In this document: positions 39,888-51,140 of the stretch, one piece after another
Position numbering within the stretch: the stretch's first letter is position 1
Layout of the letters: every line of letters begins with the position of its first letter
DNA from: Tritrichomonas musculus
Lineage: Eukaryota > Parabasalia > Tritrichomonadida > Tritrichomonadidae
Assembly (NCBI GenBank): GCA_039105265.1
Contig: JAPFFF010000010.1
Span: 1,674,001-1,738,000, forward strand
Reading direction: 5' to 3'
DNA: 64,000 bases
The notes under the pieces: model-generated
Told to the model about the DNA's origin: nothing
Databases searched by the model: none
What the model saw: only the letters and a program-made list of their open reading frames with translations
Position numbers and translations under genes: made by a program

Positions 39888-42466
39888 TCAATATGGATTC
39901 ATTGTTTCATCATCTGTTCCATTTTCATCATCTTCCTCAAACTCTTCCTCCTCCTCTTCTTCTTCCTCAAATTCATATATTTCTTCTTCTTCATACTCAT
40001 ATATATTATCTTCATTTTCTTGATCTTCTTCTTCAAATATTTCTTCTTCTTCTCTTAAATATTCAATGATGCTTTCAAGTTCAAAAGGTATATTTTGTAT
40101 AATATTATGGTGCTTTTTGTAATCTTTAATTTTTCTTTCAATTTCAATTGCTTTATTTTTTATAATTATGTTATCAACATTCATAATTCCTATTCTTTGT
40201 GCAATTGATTTCCAACGGTGTGGTGTTTTTAAGTTTTCCAAATAAATTTTTAAATATATATCTGGTGTTAGAAAAAGAGGACATTTGTCTTCAGGTACTA
40301 CATACTCATTTGGAATATTGTGAAAACCTTTTCTTATAAAATGTGCTATTGTCTTTCCGCCAAAGTCTTTGCACATTTTTAATCTATACTCAAAGGTTTC
40401 AATCAGATTATTATTTGTGTCTAAAGAAATTCCATCATAAACTTGCTGGATCATCTGCTTTAATTCAGCTTTATTTCTTGGTTTTGTGGTTAATTGATTC
40501 AACCGCTCTTTCATTATTGCCCAAAGGTTCTCAATGGGTGAAAGATCTGGTGAATTCGGTGGCCACCCATTAAGAACCCTTGTCACTTTATTTAAGTAAC
40601 TGGTTACCATGGCAGTTTGATGGCAAGTTGCTCCATCTTGTTGGAACAAATAATTCCATTGTTGTTGCATTTGATTTAACTCTGTGAATATTTTGGAATC
40701 TTTGAGAATTTGCTTATAACGATCTTCATTAACGCTTTTGTCAATGAAAATCAATTTAGATTTATAATTGCGCCCAATGCATGCCCATATTAAAGTGCTA
40801 TAAGGATATTTGCGTATTTGTGTTGTGGCGTTCTCAGACATATCATCTTCTTTCACCCACCATTTGTGATTATCAGGTCTAAAAGAAAAACGAGCTTCAT
40901 CCGAAAATACAATCATTTCTTTTTTAAAATTAAAATCATTTTTAAATAACAATTTTGCAAAATTATACCTTTGAATAATTTTCTATACTTGAAATGATTT
41001 TCAATGAGTCTTCTTATTACTGTTTGTCTTGATATGATTTTGTTAAATTTTTTCGTAACCTCAACTGAAATTGCTAAAGCAAGTCTTCCTGATGAAGCAA
41101 GCTCGACAATGTAATCATCAATCTCTACGGTTGTTTTTCTTTTAGAAACATATTTATTTCCTTGGTTTTTAATTATTTTTTGAAGCCTTTGAAATCCAAC
41201 ATGATATTTTCTTTTTGTTGGTTTATAACCATGTTTTAAATAATATTTGTAAGCGACTGTTTCATCGATATCAGATCTTTTTCTTTTGTTGGATTCCGCA
41301 TTATTTTCTTGTGAAATTTGTGTTGGTGCTTGTGAATTAATAGAATTTGAAAAGTTCATTTGATTAAAAGTTTGTGAAATACTAATATTTTTATATTGTT
41401 GTGAACAGTGAACTTGATTTGGTGGGTGAAGCATTCGCACGCCTTGAATTGGTGGCCGAAGTATCTGCATTGTGCCAATGGGTGGTGAATAATGAATTTG
41501 AATTGGTGGTGAATTATGAACTTGATTTGGCGGCTGAAGTATTCGCACACCTTGAATTGGTGGTGAATTGTGAACTTGATTTGGCGGCTGAAGTATCTGC
41601 ATTGTGCTAATTGGTGGTGAATTGTGAACTTGATTTGGCGGCTGAAGTATCTGCATTGTGCTAATTGGTGGTGAATTATGAACTTGATTTGGCGGCTGAA
41701 GTATCTGCATTGTGCTAATTGGTGGTGAATTGTGAACTTGATTTGGCGGCTGAAGTATCTGCATTGTGCTAATTGGTGGTGAATTATGAACTTGATTTGG
41801 CGGCTGAAGTATTCGCACACCTTGAATTGGTGGTGAATTGTGAACTTGATTTGGCGGCTGAAGTATCTGCATTGTGCTAATTGGTGGTGAATTATGAACT
41901 TGATTTGGCGGCTGAAGTATCTGCATTGTGCTAATTGGTGGTGAATTATGAACTTGATTTGGCGGCTGAAGTATCTGCATTGTGCTAATTGGTGGTGAAT
42001 TATGAACTTGATTTGGCGGCTGAAGTATTCGCACACCTTGAATTGGTGGTAAATTATGAACTTGATTTGGCGGCTGAAGTATCTGCATTGTGCTAATTGG
42101 TGGTGAATTATGAACTTGATTTGGCGGCTGAAGTATCTGCACACCTTGAATTGGTGGTAAATTATGAACTTGATTTGGTGATTGCAGTGTTTGAATGTTA
42201 TGAATTGATGATCTAACATTAGATCGATTTAATTGCAAGAAATTTTGATTAGATTGTGAGAAATCGTCTGAACTGTCATCGGATTTTGATTTATGCTGTT
42301 GTTTATACGAAAACTGATCTTGATTATCAGATATATTTTGGTCATCATTATTATCAGCAAAATTTTGATTAGATTGTGAGAAATCGTCTGAACTGTCATC
42401 GGATTTTGATTTATGCTGTTGTTTATGTTGCACTTGATCTTGAGTTGTAGAATAATTTATGCCCAT
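39888..42466 (-). pseudogene. Tc1-like transposase with repetitive N-terminal extension, frame-shifted
   Basis: The likely start is the ATG at 42466 (MGINYSTTQDQ). The first frame to 40913 holds a duplicated KSKSDDSSDDFSQSNQNF segment, about 13 units of an 18-residue Pro-rich repeat (ILQPPNQVHNSPPISTMQ), and then a helix-turn-helix region (KYHVGFQRLQKII; ISRQTVIRRLI). The second frame, open from about 40970 to 39888, carries the catalytic core: FSDEARF, FQQDGATCH and WPPNSPDLSPIENLW. The second Asp and the Glu are 34 residues apart, giving DD34E. One frame change near 40960-40975 separates the halves. The C-terminus is a long Glu-rich tail. Decay or programmed frameshifting are both possible; decay is likelier. 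Confidence 0.8.
41408..42180 (-). repeat. 54-base minisatellite, about 13 copies
   Basis: The unit GAACTTGATTTGGCGGCTGA (first 20 of 54 bases) recurs in register at 54-base steps. Two variants alternate, encoding either ISTMQ or IQGVR at the end of the 18-residue repeat. Copies are near-identical, so expansion is recent. Because 54 is a multiple of three, the reading frame of the transposase extension is preserved; a long shadow frame in another register also results. Confidence 0.9.
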
Positions 42467-42565
42467 TAATTTTATATTAAATTCAATGATATTCAAAATT
42501 TGTATATTATTCTCAAAATTTTCAATATATTTAAAAAAATTGAGGGGTCTAGATTTTGGAAGATA

Positions 42566-43248
42566 GTTTAAAAACAAATTTAAAAGATATGCTTGATAAA
42601 TATAATGCAAAGCCTAAAGGAAGTAAAAGACAAAAAAATGAATTAGCTAAAATACTTGATTCAAAAGCGAATTACTTTATTGATTTAACCAACTATCTGA
42701 AAAATAAAGAAAAACCTGGTGTCATTCCACAAATTGAGGAAGAAGAAGAGCCTGATTTAGCAGACCATTATTTCAGAAATCGAATTAATAAAGACATTGA
42801 ATCACTTAGTGATTTAGTTATACTTGATAGTAATCATATTAATGCTTTACAATTATTTTATCGTATTGCTGATAACTCAGAGAAGTATTCAGTATTCAAT
42901 AAAAAAGATACCGCACAGATTCAACCACTTGTCAAATCATTGACAAATAATATAGACTCACATAAAAACAATGAGGTATCAGATAATATAAATAACCTAA
43001 TGCAATTTGAGAATATTAGAAGAAAAACCAATATTGAAACAATGAGGAAGATAGCAGAATCTAATCAAGAAGGTCAACAATTATTAGATGCTTACAATAA
43101 ATCTTCTACAATTGATGCTAATCAACTTAAGAAATTTGGGTTATTAAACGATGATTTTACTGCTGAAAACCTTTATGATTATTATAATCGAGCTATAAAT
43201 CCCAAAGATGATTCTGACATCAGATTAAAAAAATCTATTTACATTTAA
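42566..43248 (+). pseudogene. Polinton gene fragment right of the Tc1 insertion
   Basis: About 225 residues, lysine- and acid-rich and mainly helical: LKTNLKDMLDKYNAKPKGSK, an EEEEEP stretch, and ENIRRKTNIETMRKIAES. It begins at the right TA of the Tc1-like element without a proper start. No recognised domain. Assigned to the decayed Polinton by position and style. Confidence 0.4.
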
Positions 43249-43604
43249 TTATTATATTAAATTAGGAAATAAGATATAATTTCAAAGTATAAAATAAAAA
43301 GTAATTAATTTCTTAAAGAGAAACCTAACGTATACATATAATTCAATATGTATACATATTTTTCTCACCACTATATTCAGAATTGAAAATTTTGGAAATA
43401 AAATAAAAAAAATAAATGGCTCAATATTGAGAGAATATAAATTTTACATTATCAATTATAAAAAAATAAACTCTCAAAAATTTGTGATTATTGAATATAT
43501 TTTGCCGTAAAACTCACAATTTTGTTAAAGTATTTATATAATCTCTCAGAATAAAATAATCTTAGCTTTTTGATCATTTTAAAAAAGATCAAATTATAAT
43601 TCAT

Positions 43605-44267
43605 ATGGAGGATTGTGATTGCAGATTCATAAAAAATCAATATCTCATAGAGCTATTAAGAGAAAGAGCATTACAACAACTTAAAATAGTGAATAATCCA
43701 CAATATTCCATATTTTTTGATGAATACAGTCCAGTTATTGATATCAATGATCCTTGTAATGTAAATATTTATGCAGGGATTGAGTTACCAGATCGAAACA
43801 TTCCAACTGGAACGATCGTTACACCAGTTAGTTTTCCAAAATCTCGCTCAATTGATGATTTATTTAATATTTTAATGTCAAACATTAAAACAAAATTTAT
43901 TCTTAAAGAATCATCTATATCAATGTATAAAAAATGTGAAGAAGACTTTTTATGTATTCAATTCTTTTCTACATTGATGATCACCGATTTAGGTGATTTA
44001 GTACCAGGTAAAGATAAGATGTTTCGAATTTTCAATATTTTTGCCCCAGAATTCAACAAATGTGGAACTGTTTTTGCTTACCAACTCAAAGATGAAAAGA
44101 ATTTTGCTCGTATTTATACAGTAGACAAAAAGTATGAAAATCCAATATTTTATAAAACAATTAAAATGCCTGAAATAGATAAAAGCAATAAGAATTCAAA
44201 ATATCATTTAAAGATTTTTCAACGGAACCATAAAAAAAATCGGAGAGAGTATGAAAAATTAGAATAA
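43605..44267 (+). CDS. Hypothetical 220-residue protein
   Basis: Starts MEDCDCRFIKNQYLIELLRE and ends in a basic tail (FQRNHKKNRREYEKLE). It is a mixed alpha/beta sequence with no membrane segment. An AATTCAT motif directly before the ATG and a TGATCATTTT further upstream fit an initiator. I do not recognise a domain. It lies just beyond the decayed Polinton and could be a host gene or the last gene of that element. The intact frame in this debris-rich area favours a living gene. Confidence 0.5.
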   Translation: MEDCDCRFIKNQYLIELLRERALQQLKIVNNPQYSIFFDEYSPVIDINDPCNVNIYAGIELPDRNIPTGTIVTPVSFPKSRSIDDLFNILMSNIKTKFILKESSISMYKKCEEDFLCIQFFSTLMITDLGDLVPGKDKMFRIFNIFAPEFNKCGTVFAYQLKDEKNFARIYTVDKKYENPIFYKTIKMPEIDKSNKNSKYHLKIFQRNHKKNRREYEKLE

Positions 44268-44406
44268 AAATGCTATATGTTCTATTAAATACTTATAAAA
44301 TCTAAATATTTACACATTTATATTAAATCAGTCTTAATATTTATTATTCACATACCTTCAGCTGTTTTATATATCGTTTCATCACCATTATAGATTTCAT
44401 TCAATA

Positions 44407-44597
44407 GGGGGTTTTCGAAAAAAAAAGTTTTTTCGAAAAAAATACTATTTTTCAGAAAAAAGTTGATTTTTTGGAAACATTTTTGTGAATTTATTTGGCC
44501 AAACGATCAAAAATCATTCAAAAAGTTTTCCGAAAAAACTACTTTTTTCGGAAAAACTTTATTTTTTAAGCAAAAAGTATTTTTTTCGAAAACCCCC
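44407..44597. mobile_element. Fold-back MITE with TA target duplication
   Basis: 191 bases. GGGGGTTTTCGAAAAAAA at the left is inverted at the right (CGAAAACCCCC), and the inner sequence again pairs imperfectly (TTTTTTCGGAAAAAC and similar), so nearly the whole element folds back. TA flanks both ends (44405-44406 and 44598-44599), as for Tc1/mariner-type MITEs. Confidence 0.75.
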
Positions 44598-44744
44598 TAA
44601 TAAAAAAAAATGATTTATTATAATCGGGATGCTAATTAATGTATAAATAGCAAACGCTTAGGACAAACAATATTAATCAAATAATGGTTTTTTCATATCT
44701 CTTTTATTTAACCAGAATATTTAAATATTTGAATTTTAATCTCC

Positions 44745-45401
44745 TTATTTTTTCTTCTTTAATAATTTTGGATCATCTTCATTTGAAATCGTAGAGATAC
44801 ATTGTATTAAAATAATTTCTCTTTCTTCATCAGATAAATATTGGTATTCATATAAATCTAATGTTAATAATATTGCTTTTTCAATAATATCAGGCTGATT
44901 GAATTGATCAATTACATAATTAAGTAAAGTAAACTGTCCTTCATCAATTCTATTACAGAATTCTATAGATATAGATGAACTATTATTCCAAAGTGATGAT
45001 GTTTTAATGAGATTGGCGAAACGAATTTGAATTTCCTTGTAATTATCATCTTTAATAGAAAGGATGAAGGATGAAATTTCATGAAATTGAATCCTTCAAA
45101 CTTTTTTCTTTGATATATATGATATTAACTCTAATATGCTTTTAATATGATCATTAATTTCTTTTCGATTTATGTTGGTTTCAGCAATTGTAATAAGTCC
45201 ATTTTCTACCCATGAAAAGAGAGGATTTGATTCATCAAGTTTCAATTGATCAATTTGGCTAATCAAATTCGTAAATTGATCAATATCTTCATTAAATATT
45301 ATGGGAAAAAGAATTAAATAAGCAATTTCACATATCTTTTTTGATTTCATTGTAATTATTGATTTAATAACTTTTTTTAACAATATTAACATTGTTTTCA
45401 T
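44745..45401 (-). pseudogene. HEAT/ARM-like helical gene split by one in-frame TGA
   Basis: From ATG 45401 the frame reads MKTMLILLKKVIKSIITMKS to SYISKKKV, meets TGA at 45096-45098, and continues in the same frame with IQFHEISSFILSIKDDNYKE to EDDPKLLKKKK before TAA at 44745. Both halves are of the same kind: paired amphipathic helices with FCNRIDEGQFTLLNYVIDQF, about 218 codons in all. This resembles the short helical repeat proteins common in trichomonads. Either it is a young pseudogene or the TGA is read through; the standard code applies elsewhere in the window. Confidence 0.5.
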
Positions 45402-46526
45402 CGTTCAAAAGAAAGGAAATTATTGACTGAAAAATAGAATTCACGAAAACAGTTGAGTTCGTTGAATTTTATAACCACTCGTTCAATGACAGTCAACGAT
45501 CAACGACGTTGAGCCCGTTTAGGTCAACGAAATGAACGACCATCAACAATGCTTTCAACGTTCAGAATACATTGAAAAAACATAGGTGTGCTAAAATTTT
45601 GTAAAGTGTCAGAAATTTATAGGGGTGGTAACGATCAGAAATTGTCAAAAAATTGAATTAAATTTTAAATATCTATAGGATTTTATAATTAATATTATAA
45701 TTGATGTATATTTAATAAATTAATTAAATTTTATTATTTGATTTTTCATTATCTCTATACGCAGTGGAGATAACTCTTTTTAAATTTCAATAGGTCTGTT
45801 TAATTAAAGGTAATTACACTTTGATGTATATGATAATTTCCATGTATATTAAATTATAATTAATTACTTTATATTTAGCAAATTTTATCAAATAAATTTT
45901 AAAATTCTATCTAGGAATTTTCAAGATATTTTAATTTATAATTTTTGAGAGGTTTACAATTTGATTAAATTGAAAATAATATATGACTAAACTTAAATTC
46001 AAATGCCAGCCCAAGCTTTTTTTCTCTCAATTTTTAATTGCATATTAATTTTATCTCAAAAATTTTTTTAATATTTTTTTTTTTTTTAATTTCACTTTTT
46101 ATTTGGAGAAATTATTTTTTTTAATCAAATTGATTGTTGTTTATTTAATAACTGCCTCATGAAATAATTAGAAATTATAAATTTGATTATTTAATTAATT
46201 ACTACATTTAATAATAGAAATAAAAAGAAAAAAATTTACTTTCATTATTAATTTATGAAGATAATTAAAGATATCAAACGATAATTTTTGGAGTTTTTTC
46301 AACTACATATATCTTAATTAATAAGTGCAATTAATTTATATAAATATATATTTAATTAATGTATATTTTATATTAAATCATTATTCATTATTTTTTAAAA
46401 TATTCATCAAAAAAAAAAAAAAAAAAGATATTTGAATTTTTTTCTATTCAAAATTGAGAGATAAAAAAAATGTTTCATGAATAAATGCTCTTAAAAAAAA
46501 AGTTTTAGGCCTTTTGATGTCTAAAT
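45402..46526. other. AT-rich spacer with a TCAACG-rich patch
   Basis: At 45470-45570 the words TCAACGA, TCAATGA and GTTCAACG recur, giving a short GC-richer patch of uncertain origin. The rest is A/T-rich with long A and T runs. At 46492-46530 a dispersed repeat also found near 56305-56345 occurs in the opposite orientation. Confidence 0.4.
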
Positions 46527-46742
46527 ATGTGTTTTGAGTATTTAGATAAATTTCGTTTTAAAGTTTGTCCTAAATCAATTTCTCGAAATGTTCTTAATGA
46601 GATTAGGAAAGATGAAACAAGTAGACATGAAAGAAATTGTCTAAAGAAAACTACCAACGAGAAAAAGAAGAAAAATTACTCTAGAATTAAATATAGAGAA
46701 AAATGCAAAGAGAACCCAGGTGATTATAAATCAAAAAACTGA
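46527..46742 (+). CDS. Possible small basic protein
   Basis: 71 residues from an ATG, MCFEYLDKFRFKVCPKSISR, then very lysine-rich (KKTTNEKKKKNYSRIKYREK). No domain is seen. Its start overlaps a dispersed repeat shared with about 56305-56345, so it may be part of an unrecognised element instead of a host gene. Confidence 0.25.
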   Translation: MCFEYLDKFRFKVCPKSISRNVLNEIRKDETSRHERNCLKKTTNEKKKKNYSRIKYREKCKENPGDYKSKN

Positions 46743-47288
46743 TTAATTTTAAAACTAATTAATAAACATCAATTTATAAATTCGGTTTGTATTATATAGT
46801 TATTTTGTAAAAGAATTGATAATCACCATCAATTGAAATTTTTTAGAAAAGGTGATATTGTGTAATGAAACAAAAGATCATTCAATATTTGATTATGATA
46901 ATATGAGAATATTTGATTTTATGAATTTAATTGGCGTGAAAAAAAAAAAAAGATAATCATCATCGAATGAAAAATATAAATAAAGGCGAGATCATATGAT
47001 TGTTTTAAAAGTTATCTAATAAGAACTTTACAGATCTTTGAATCTGCTCTTGTAAACGCTTAAAAATGCTAAAAGCTTTATCTAAATATTTATAGACATT
47101 TGAATTTATATATTGAATTTTTTTGATATATATCATTGAAAAATATAAAAATGCATTTATCTTCATAATCAACAGATATTTTTAATATTAAATTGTTTTT
47201 TTCTGTAGTAAAAAAATAATTATATAATATATAAAAATAAATTTTATTTAACATGATTTAATTATCTAAAAAACATCAAGTAGACGTC

Positions 47289-47319
<31 letters not shown>
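46743..47319. other. AT-rich spacer ending in a run of about 27 T
   Basis: Spacer with no gene. A T run at about 47289-47315 ends four bases before the ATG of the next gene. Such a long homopolymer at a start site would lie in or over the initiator and could affect transcription start or vary in length. Confidence 0.5.
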
Positions 47320-50300
47320 ATGTCCTTGTTCTCAGCACAAAGCGCCATTAATTTAGAAATTATTGATCCCTCACAAGTCGAAATTGAAGGAGAAATCAAC
47401 GGTTCTTTTTACACTGGCCGAATTGAGATGAAATTTCATAATCAAAAATCAGAGTTAGATGATTTTACACTTTTAATTGGTAAAAACGAAAACAGTAAAA
47501 TATGCCTTCACGATTTCAAAGTAAAGATCGACGAAAATCCATTTATCCTCCAGATAATGGAAGTTAATGAAGCAAAAAAAATTTTTGAGCAAAAAGTCAG
47601 CGACAACGAGCAGGCTGTTTTTGGTATTGGCGATGACTCATATGCAAGCATCGGAATACCAAACATTTTACCTAACCAACTTGTCACAATATCAGTCAAT
47701 TTTGAACTTCCTGTCACTTACATTTCTGAGAACTGCATTGGCATCTTCTTCCCTCTCACGTATCCAGGGAGAGACAACGATGAAGTGATGAAATGTTCAA
47801 ACTTCAAATTTTCACTCAATTTTCGGTCCCTTCATTTGAAAAAGGACTTGATATCGTCCAATCCAGAAGGTCAAATTGACCTTTCAGAATTCACCTATTT
47901 TATTGACAAATTGGATCCTTCAATAACGGCCATCTCAATCATGATTAACCTGGATTCATCATATTCGAGATGCCAGATTTCAAATTGCTGCGGAAAGTAC
48001 GGATCACTCTTATTCATTCCAAAGAAGTCTTCAATGGAAGAACCTGAAGACCACTCAGGGGAAGATTTCATCTTTATTGTTGATTGCTCTGGCTCGATGA
48101 GTGGGCGAGAGATCAAACTTGCTTCACAATGTTTGACCTTCTTCATCAAGTCACTTCCAGAAAAGTGCTACTTCAACGTCATTCGGTTTGGTTCAAATTT
48201 CATTCCACTTTTTGAAAAGCCTGTTCCATACACAGATGAAAATGCAAGCGAAGCACTGGCGCTGGCAGAAGATCTGAAAGCTAATTTGGGCGGGACGGTT
48301 CTTTCTGAGCCTCTTTTGTATGCTTTTTCGAAAGGCTTGTCAGTGGAGAATAAATTGCGACGAGTATTTGTGCTGACTGACGGTTGTGTCTTCGATCCAA
48401 GCGAAGTCATTTCAATTGTTAATGGAAACTCGAATACAACAATGTGCAGCGCGATTGGAATTGGTTACGGAGTTGACCAGAAGCTTGTTAAAGGTATCGG
48501 AAGAGCTGGAAAAGGATTTGTTGACTTCGTTCTCTCAGGAGACGATATGAGATCGAAGGTGATCAATCAGTTGTCAGAAAGTTTGAATGGTTTATGCAAA
48601 GTCGACATTTCAATTGAAAATGATGAAACAGTCGAAATATTGCCACCATTGTCATGTCACCAATTCTCACCCGGAATTCCTGCAACAATTTATTTCAAGT
48701 CGACGAAAGGATTTAAAGACAATACTCACATCATCATTGACATCGAAGGTGAACCAGAACCAGAAATTGTCGAGATGAAAGCATTACCACAGAATTCGAA
48801 AGCTGAAAAGTCTCTTGAATACTTGTTTAATAATGAAAACATCAAATATCTGAGGAATTTAGATCAAACAAAGGAAGTTGTATCTGCAATAACGAAACTG
48901 TCAATCGGATATGGTATTCTCACTCCATACACTGGATTAATTGGAACACAAGAATACATTTCAGAAGAAGAAAAAAACAGAATACAATCATTGATTGAAC
49001 ATGAAAACCAAAAACATTTTAGGATTAAAATTAAAACATTAACAGGTAAGCTTATCAAACTAACTGTAAAACCATCGTACCGAATTGAAAGTGTTAAAAA
49101 CTTAATTTTTCAAGAAGAAGGAATTCCTCCAGATCAACAAAGACTAGTTTATGCTGGAAAACAATTGGAAGATGGAAATACTCTTAAAGATTACGGAATA
49201 AAAAGTCCATCAGTCCTGCATTTAGTTCTTCGATTACGAGGTGGAAGAAGAACAAAACTAACTACGCGAAAACCAGTTGGAGGAAAAACTCCTAGTAAAT
49301 CTTTAGGAGCCTCTGTGCCTTCTTCAGTTCAATATTCTCAAAGAAGTTTTGTATCAGTCGAAACAAATGATTTGATTTCAATTGTTTCTGAGCAGATGGT
49401 AGATGGCTGCTGGAAAAAAATTCCAAAGATGATGAAATGTCAGAAATTTGAAGAAATCATTGAAAATGTTCAAAAATGGTGTTTAGGCAAAGCATTTTCT
49501 TGTGGTGAAGAAATCATCATTGGAACAATGGCAAGTTTAATTTATATGCTCAAATATAAGAAAGAATGTTTTCATATGTGGTTACTAATATATAAGAAAG
49601 GATTGATATTTCTGAGAGCAATCGATCCAGATGTAAAATGGAATAGTATCATCAACCAAATCTCCAATATTTCATCTGCTCCATCGAAAAGAGTCATAAT
49701 TGAAAATATCATTTATGAATTGAATGAAGCAAAAAAGACCGCCAAAATAATTGGAAATGAAATAGATGATGTAAATGTTTATATTCCAGATTCAATTTCA
49801 TATGATAATGAAAAATACATCATAACTCGTATCTCTTCAGGATCATTCAAAGGTGCAAATACGATCAAATCTATTCAGTTTCCTTTTAAATCTAATATTC
49901 AAATCATTGAAAAAGATGCATTTGTTGATTCTTCAATTGAAAATTTGGTTATTCCATCAAAATTGTCCGTTCTCGAGGAAGGTTGGTGCCGTGGAACTCA
50001 AAAATTGACATGTATTTCAGTTGTTCCAGATAATTGTCATTTTATGTATCTTGACAATAAGATGATTATTGGCAAAAAGAGTGAAGAAAGTGAATCGTAT
50101 GATTCTATTTGTTTTGTACGCAGAGATTTAAAAGAAGTTATCATTCCATCGTTCATTACTCGAATTGAAGCTTTTTCATTTTCCACATCACAAATTGAAC
50201 ACATTATTATTCCTTCGAATATCACATATATTGGACATAATGCTTTTGCTTGTTGTCAACAACTTAAAAAAGTTAAATTTGAACGAAGTTCAAAACATCA

Positions 50301-50355
50301 AATTATTGAGAAAGATGCTTTTAAAAACACTTCGATTCGAAATGTTCCCAAATAA
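47320..50355 (+). CDS. VIT-vWA protein with embedded ubiquitin domain and BspA-type leucine-rich repeats
   Basis: 1011 residues. Residues 1-200 resemble a VIT domain. A von Willebrand A domain follows at about 249-420, with the metal site DCSGSMS at 255-261, a conserved Thr in GGTVLSE and VLTDGC. Residues 567-642 are a gap-free, 76-residue ubiquitin copy, about 51 of 76 identical by my count ([28 protein letters not shown]). Lys 6, 11, 27 and 48 are kept; Lys 29, 33 and 63 are not. A basic linker (RRTKLTTRK) follows. Residues about 680-770 resemble the tail domain of VIT-vWA proteins. The end (about 790-1011) has BspA-type repeats ([32 protein letters not shown]). Ubiquitin before a free-standing RGG-RR site suggests cleavage there. 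The location is probably cytosolic, as no signal peptide is seen. Confidence 0.9.
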   Translation: MSLFSAQSAINLEIIDPSQVEIEGEINGSFYTGRIEMKFHNQKSELDDFTLLIGKNENSKICLHDFKVKIDENPFILQIMEVNEAKKIFEQKVSDNEQAVFGIGDDSYASIGIPNILPNQLVTISVNFELPVTYISENCIGIFFPLTYPGRDNDEVMKCSNFKFSLNFRSLHLKKDLISSNPEGQIDLSEFTYFIDKLDPSITAISIMINLDSSYSRCQISNCCGKYGSLLFIPKKSSMEEPEDHSGEDFIFIVDCSGSMSGREIKLASQCLTFFIKSLPEKCYFNVIRFGSNFIPLFEKPVPYTDENASEALALAEDLKANLGGTVLSEPLLYAFSKGLSVENKLRRVFVLTDGCVFDPSEVISIVNGNSNTTMCSAIGIGYGVDQKLVKGIGRAGKGFVDFVLSGDDMRSKVINQLSESLNGLCKVDISIENDETVEILPPLSCHQFSPGIPATIYFKSTKGFKDNTHIIIDIEGEPEPEIVEMKALPQNSKAEKSLEYLFNNENIKYLRNLDQTKEVVSAITKLSIGYGILTPYTGLIGTQEYISEEEKNRIQSLIEHENQKHFRIKIKTLTGKLIKLTVKPSYRIESVKNLIFQEEGIPPDQQRLVYAGKQLEDGNTLKDYGIKSPSVLHLVLRLRGGRRTKLTTRKPVGGKTPSKSLGASVPSSVQYSQRSFVSVETNDLISIVSEQMVDGCWKKIPKMMKCQKFEEIIENVQKWCLGKAFSCGEEIIIGTMASLIYMLKYKKECFHMWLLIYKKGLIFLRAIDPDVKWNSIINQISNISSAPSKRVIIENIIYELNEAKKTAKIIGNEIDDVNVYIPDSISYDNEKYIITRISSGSFKGANTIKSIQFPFKSNIQIIEKDAFVDSSIENLVIPSKLSVLEEGWCRGTQKLTCISVVPDNCHFMYLDNKMIIGKKSEESESYDSICFVRRDLKEVIIPSFITRIEAFSFSTSQIEHIIIPSNITYIGHNAFACCQQLKKVKFERSSKHQIIEKDAFKNTSIRNVPK

Positions 50356-51140
50356 ACTTTAACACTTTTACATAAAATTTAGCATTTAGAAAAATGATTA
50401 AATTAAACCTTTTTAATTTAGGCCTTTACACCATGGGTAAAATAAACTGTGGTTAAGAAAACATGATTATGTGATAGCAGAAAAGTATCTTCTTAAAAGG
50501 ATTGAAATTGATGGTGAGCCTCATATCTTGTAATGTTAATCTCAACGATGGAGCCAAAAATCATGATTTTTTGTGTAATTTGTACTATTTGATGTTTGCC
50601 TTCAACCGTTGAATAATGGAACAAATCACAAGTTTATTCTTCTACTTGTATAGACATTCAATATTTAATGGTACTGGTGTAGAAGCGTGAACTTTTTGTT
50701 AAGACATTCAATTTAGAATAATTTTATATAATTTCGAGTTAATAAAAAAAATGTTTTCCTATTCTTTTTATGGTACAAAATTTAACAATTCAAGAAGAAA
50801 TCATTGAAACCGATTCTTTCGCCCATCCCCCACTTGGTGGTATGTAGACTCGATAAAAACTATGTAAAAATATACAAAATAATAATATTATATAATATAA
50901 AATTTTGGATGATTTTCAACCGTTATATTGCTGACATATGAAAACAAGCTTAAAAACATATTTTGATAAAAAGATTTTACTTTTTAAATACTTTTATTAT
51001 TTCTTAAAATATAAAGAAACAACTGGGGTAAAAGCAGACTGCAGAAATCTTGGAAACTTGATGTGAAATTTTTTAAAATTTTCCAAAATTATCAACTATA
51101 TTTGTGAGTATATTTGGCTATAAATTTTCCACTATTATTA
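50356..51140. other. Spacer with possible coding debris
   Basis: At about 50461-50534 one frame reads KHDYVIAEKYLLKRIEIDGE before a stop, which looks coding-like but cannot be named. TTCCACTATTATTA just before the tubulin ATG may be its initiator. Otherwise A/T-rich. Confidence 0.35.

Larger units (their letters stand above)
39674..42563 (-). mobile_element. Tc1-like transposon (DD34E) with internal minisatellite
   Basis: 2890 bases. The terminal inverted repeats are 20 bases, CTTCCAAAATCTAGACCCC after the first base, and match except at that first base. TA dinucleotides flank both sides (39672-39673 and 42564-42565). It carries one transposase region on the minus strand, with an unusually long repetitive 5' half. 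It inserted into a gene of the decayed Polinton. Confidence 0.9.
35531..43248. mobile_element. Old decayed Polinton/Maverick relative carrying two nested transposons
   Basis: Within this span, plus-strand stretches at 35696-36980 match the first two genes of the Polinton at 57067 in the same order, and minus-strand blocks at 36946-39486 are of the fibre-like type seen in these elements. It is broken in several places, lacks recognisable capsid, ATPase, polymerase and integrase genes, and has been hit by a mariner (37667-38952) and a Tc1-like element (39674-42563). The left edge is set by AAGTAGTATAT at 35531, which also precedes the younger element. The right edge is uncertain. It is clearly older than the 57067 copy. 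Confidence 0.65.

Noticed and set aside
41408-42180. Regular repeats that might suggest a CRISPR array
   Set aside because: The 54-base units are adjacent without unique spacers and encode an in-frame protein repeat inside a transposase gene.
41356-42219. Long frame full of YFSRQIKFIIHHQ repeats
   Set aside because: It is the 54-base minisatellite read in the wrong register; the frame continuous with the transposase is the real one.
45470-45570. TCAACG-rich patch as a telomere or satellite
   Set aside because: The units are irregular, short and internal; there is no sustained tandem array.
51114-51140. Upstream TTG start adding nine residues to tubulin
   Set aside because: Beta-type tubulins begin at MREI; the ATG at 51141 gives MVREI and TTG is not a known start here.
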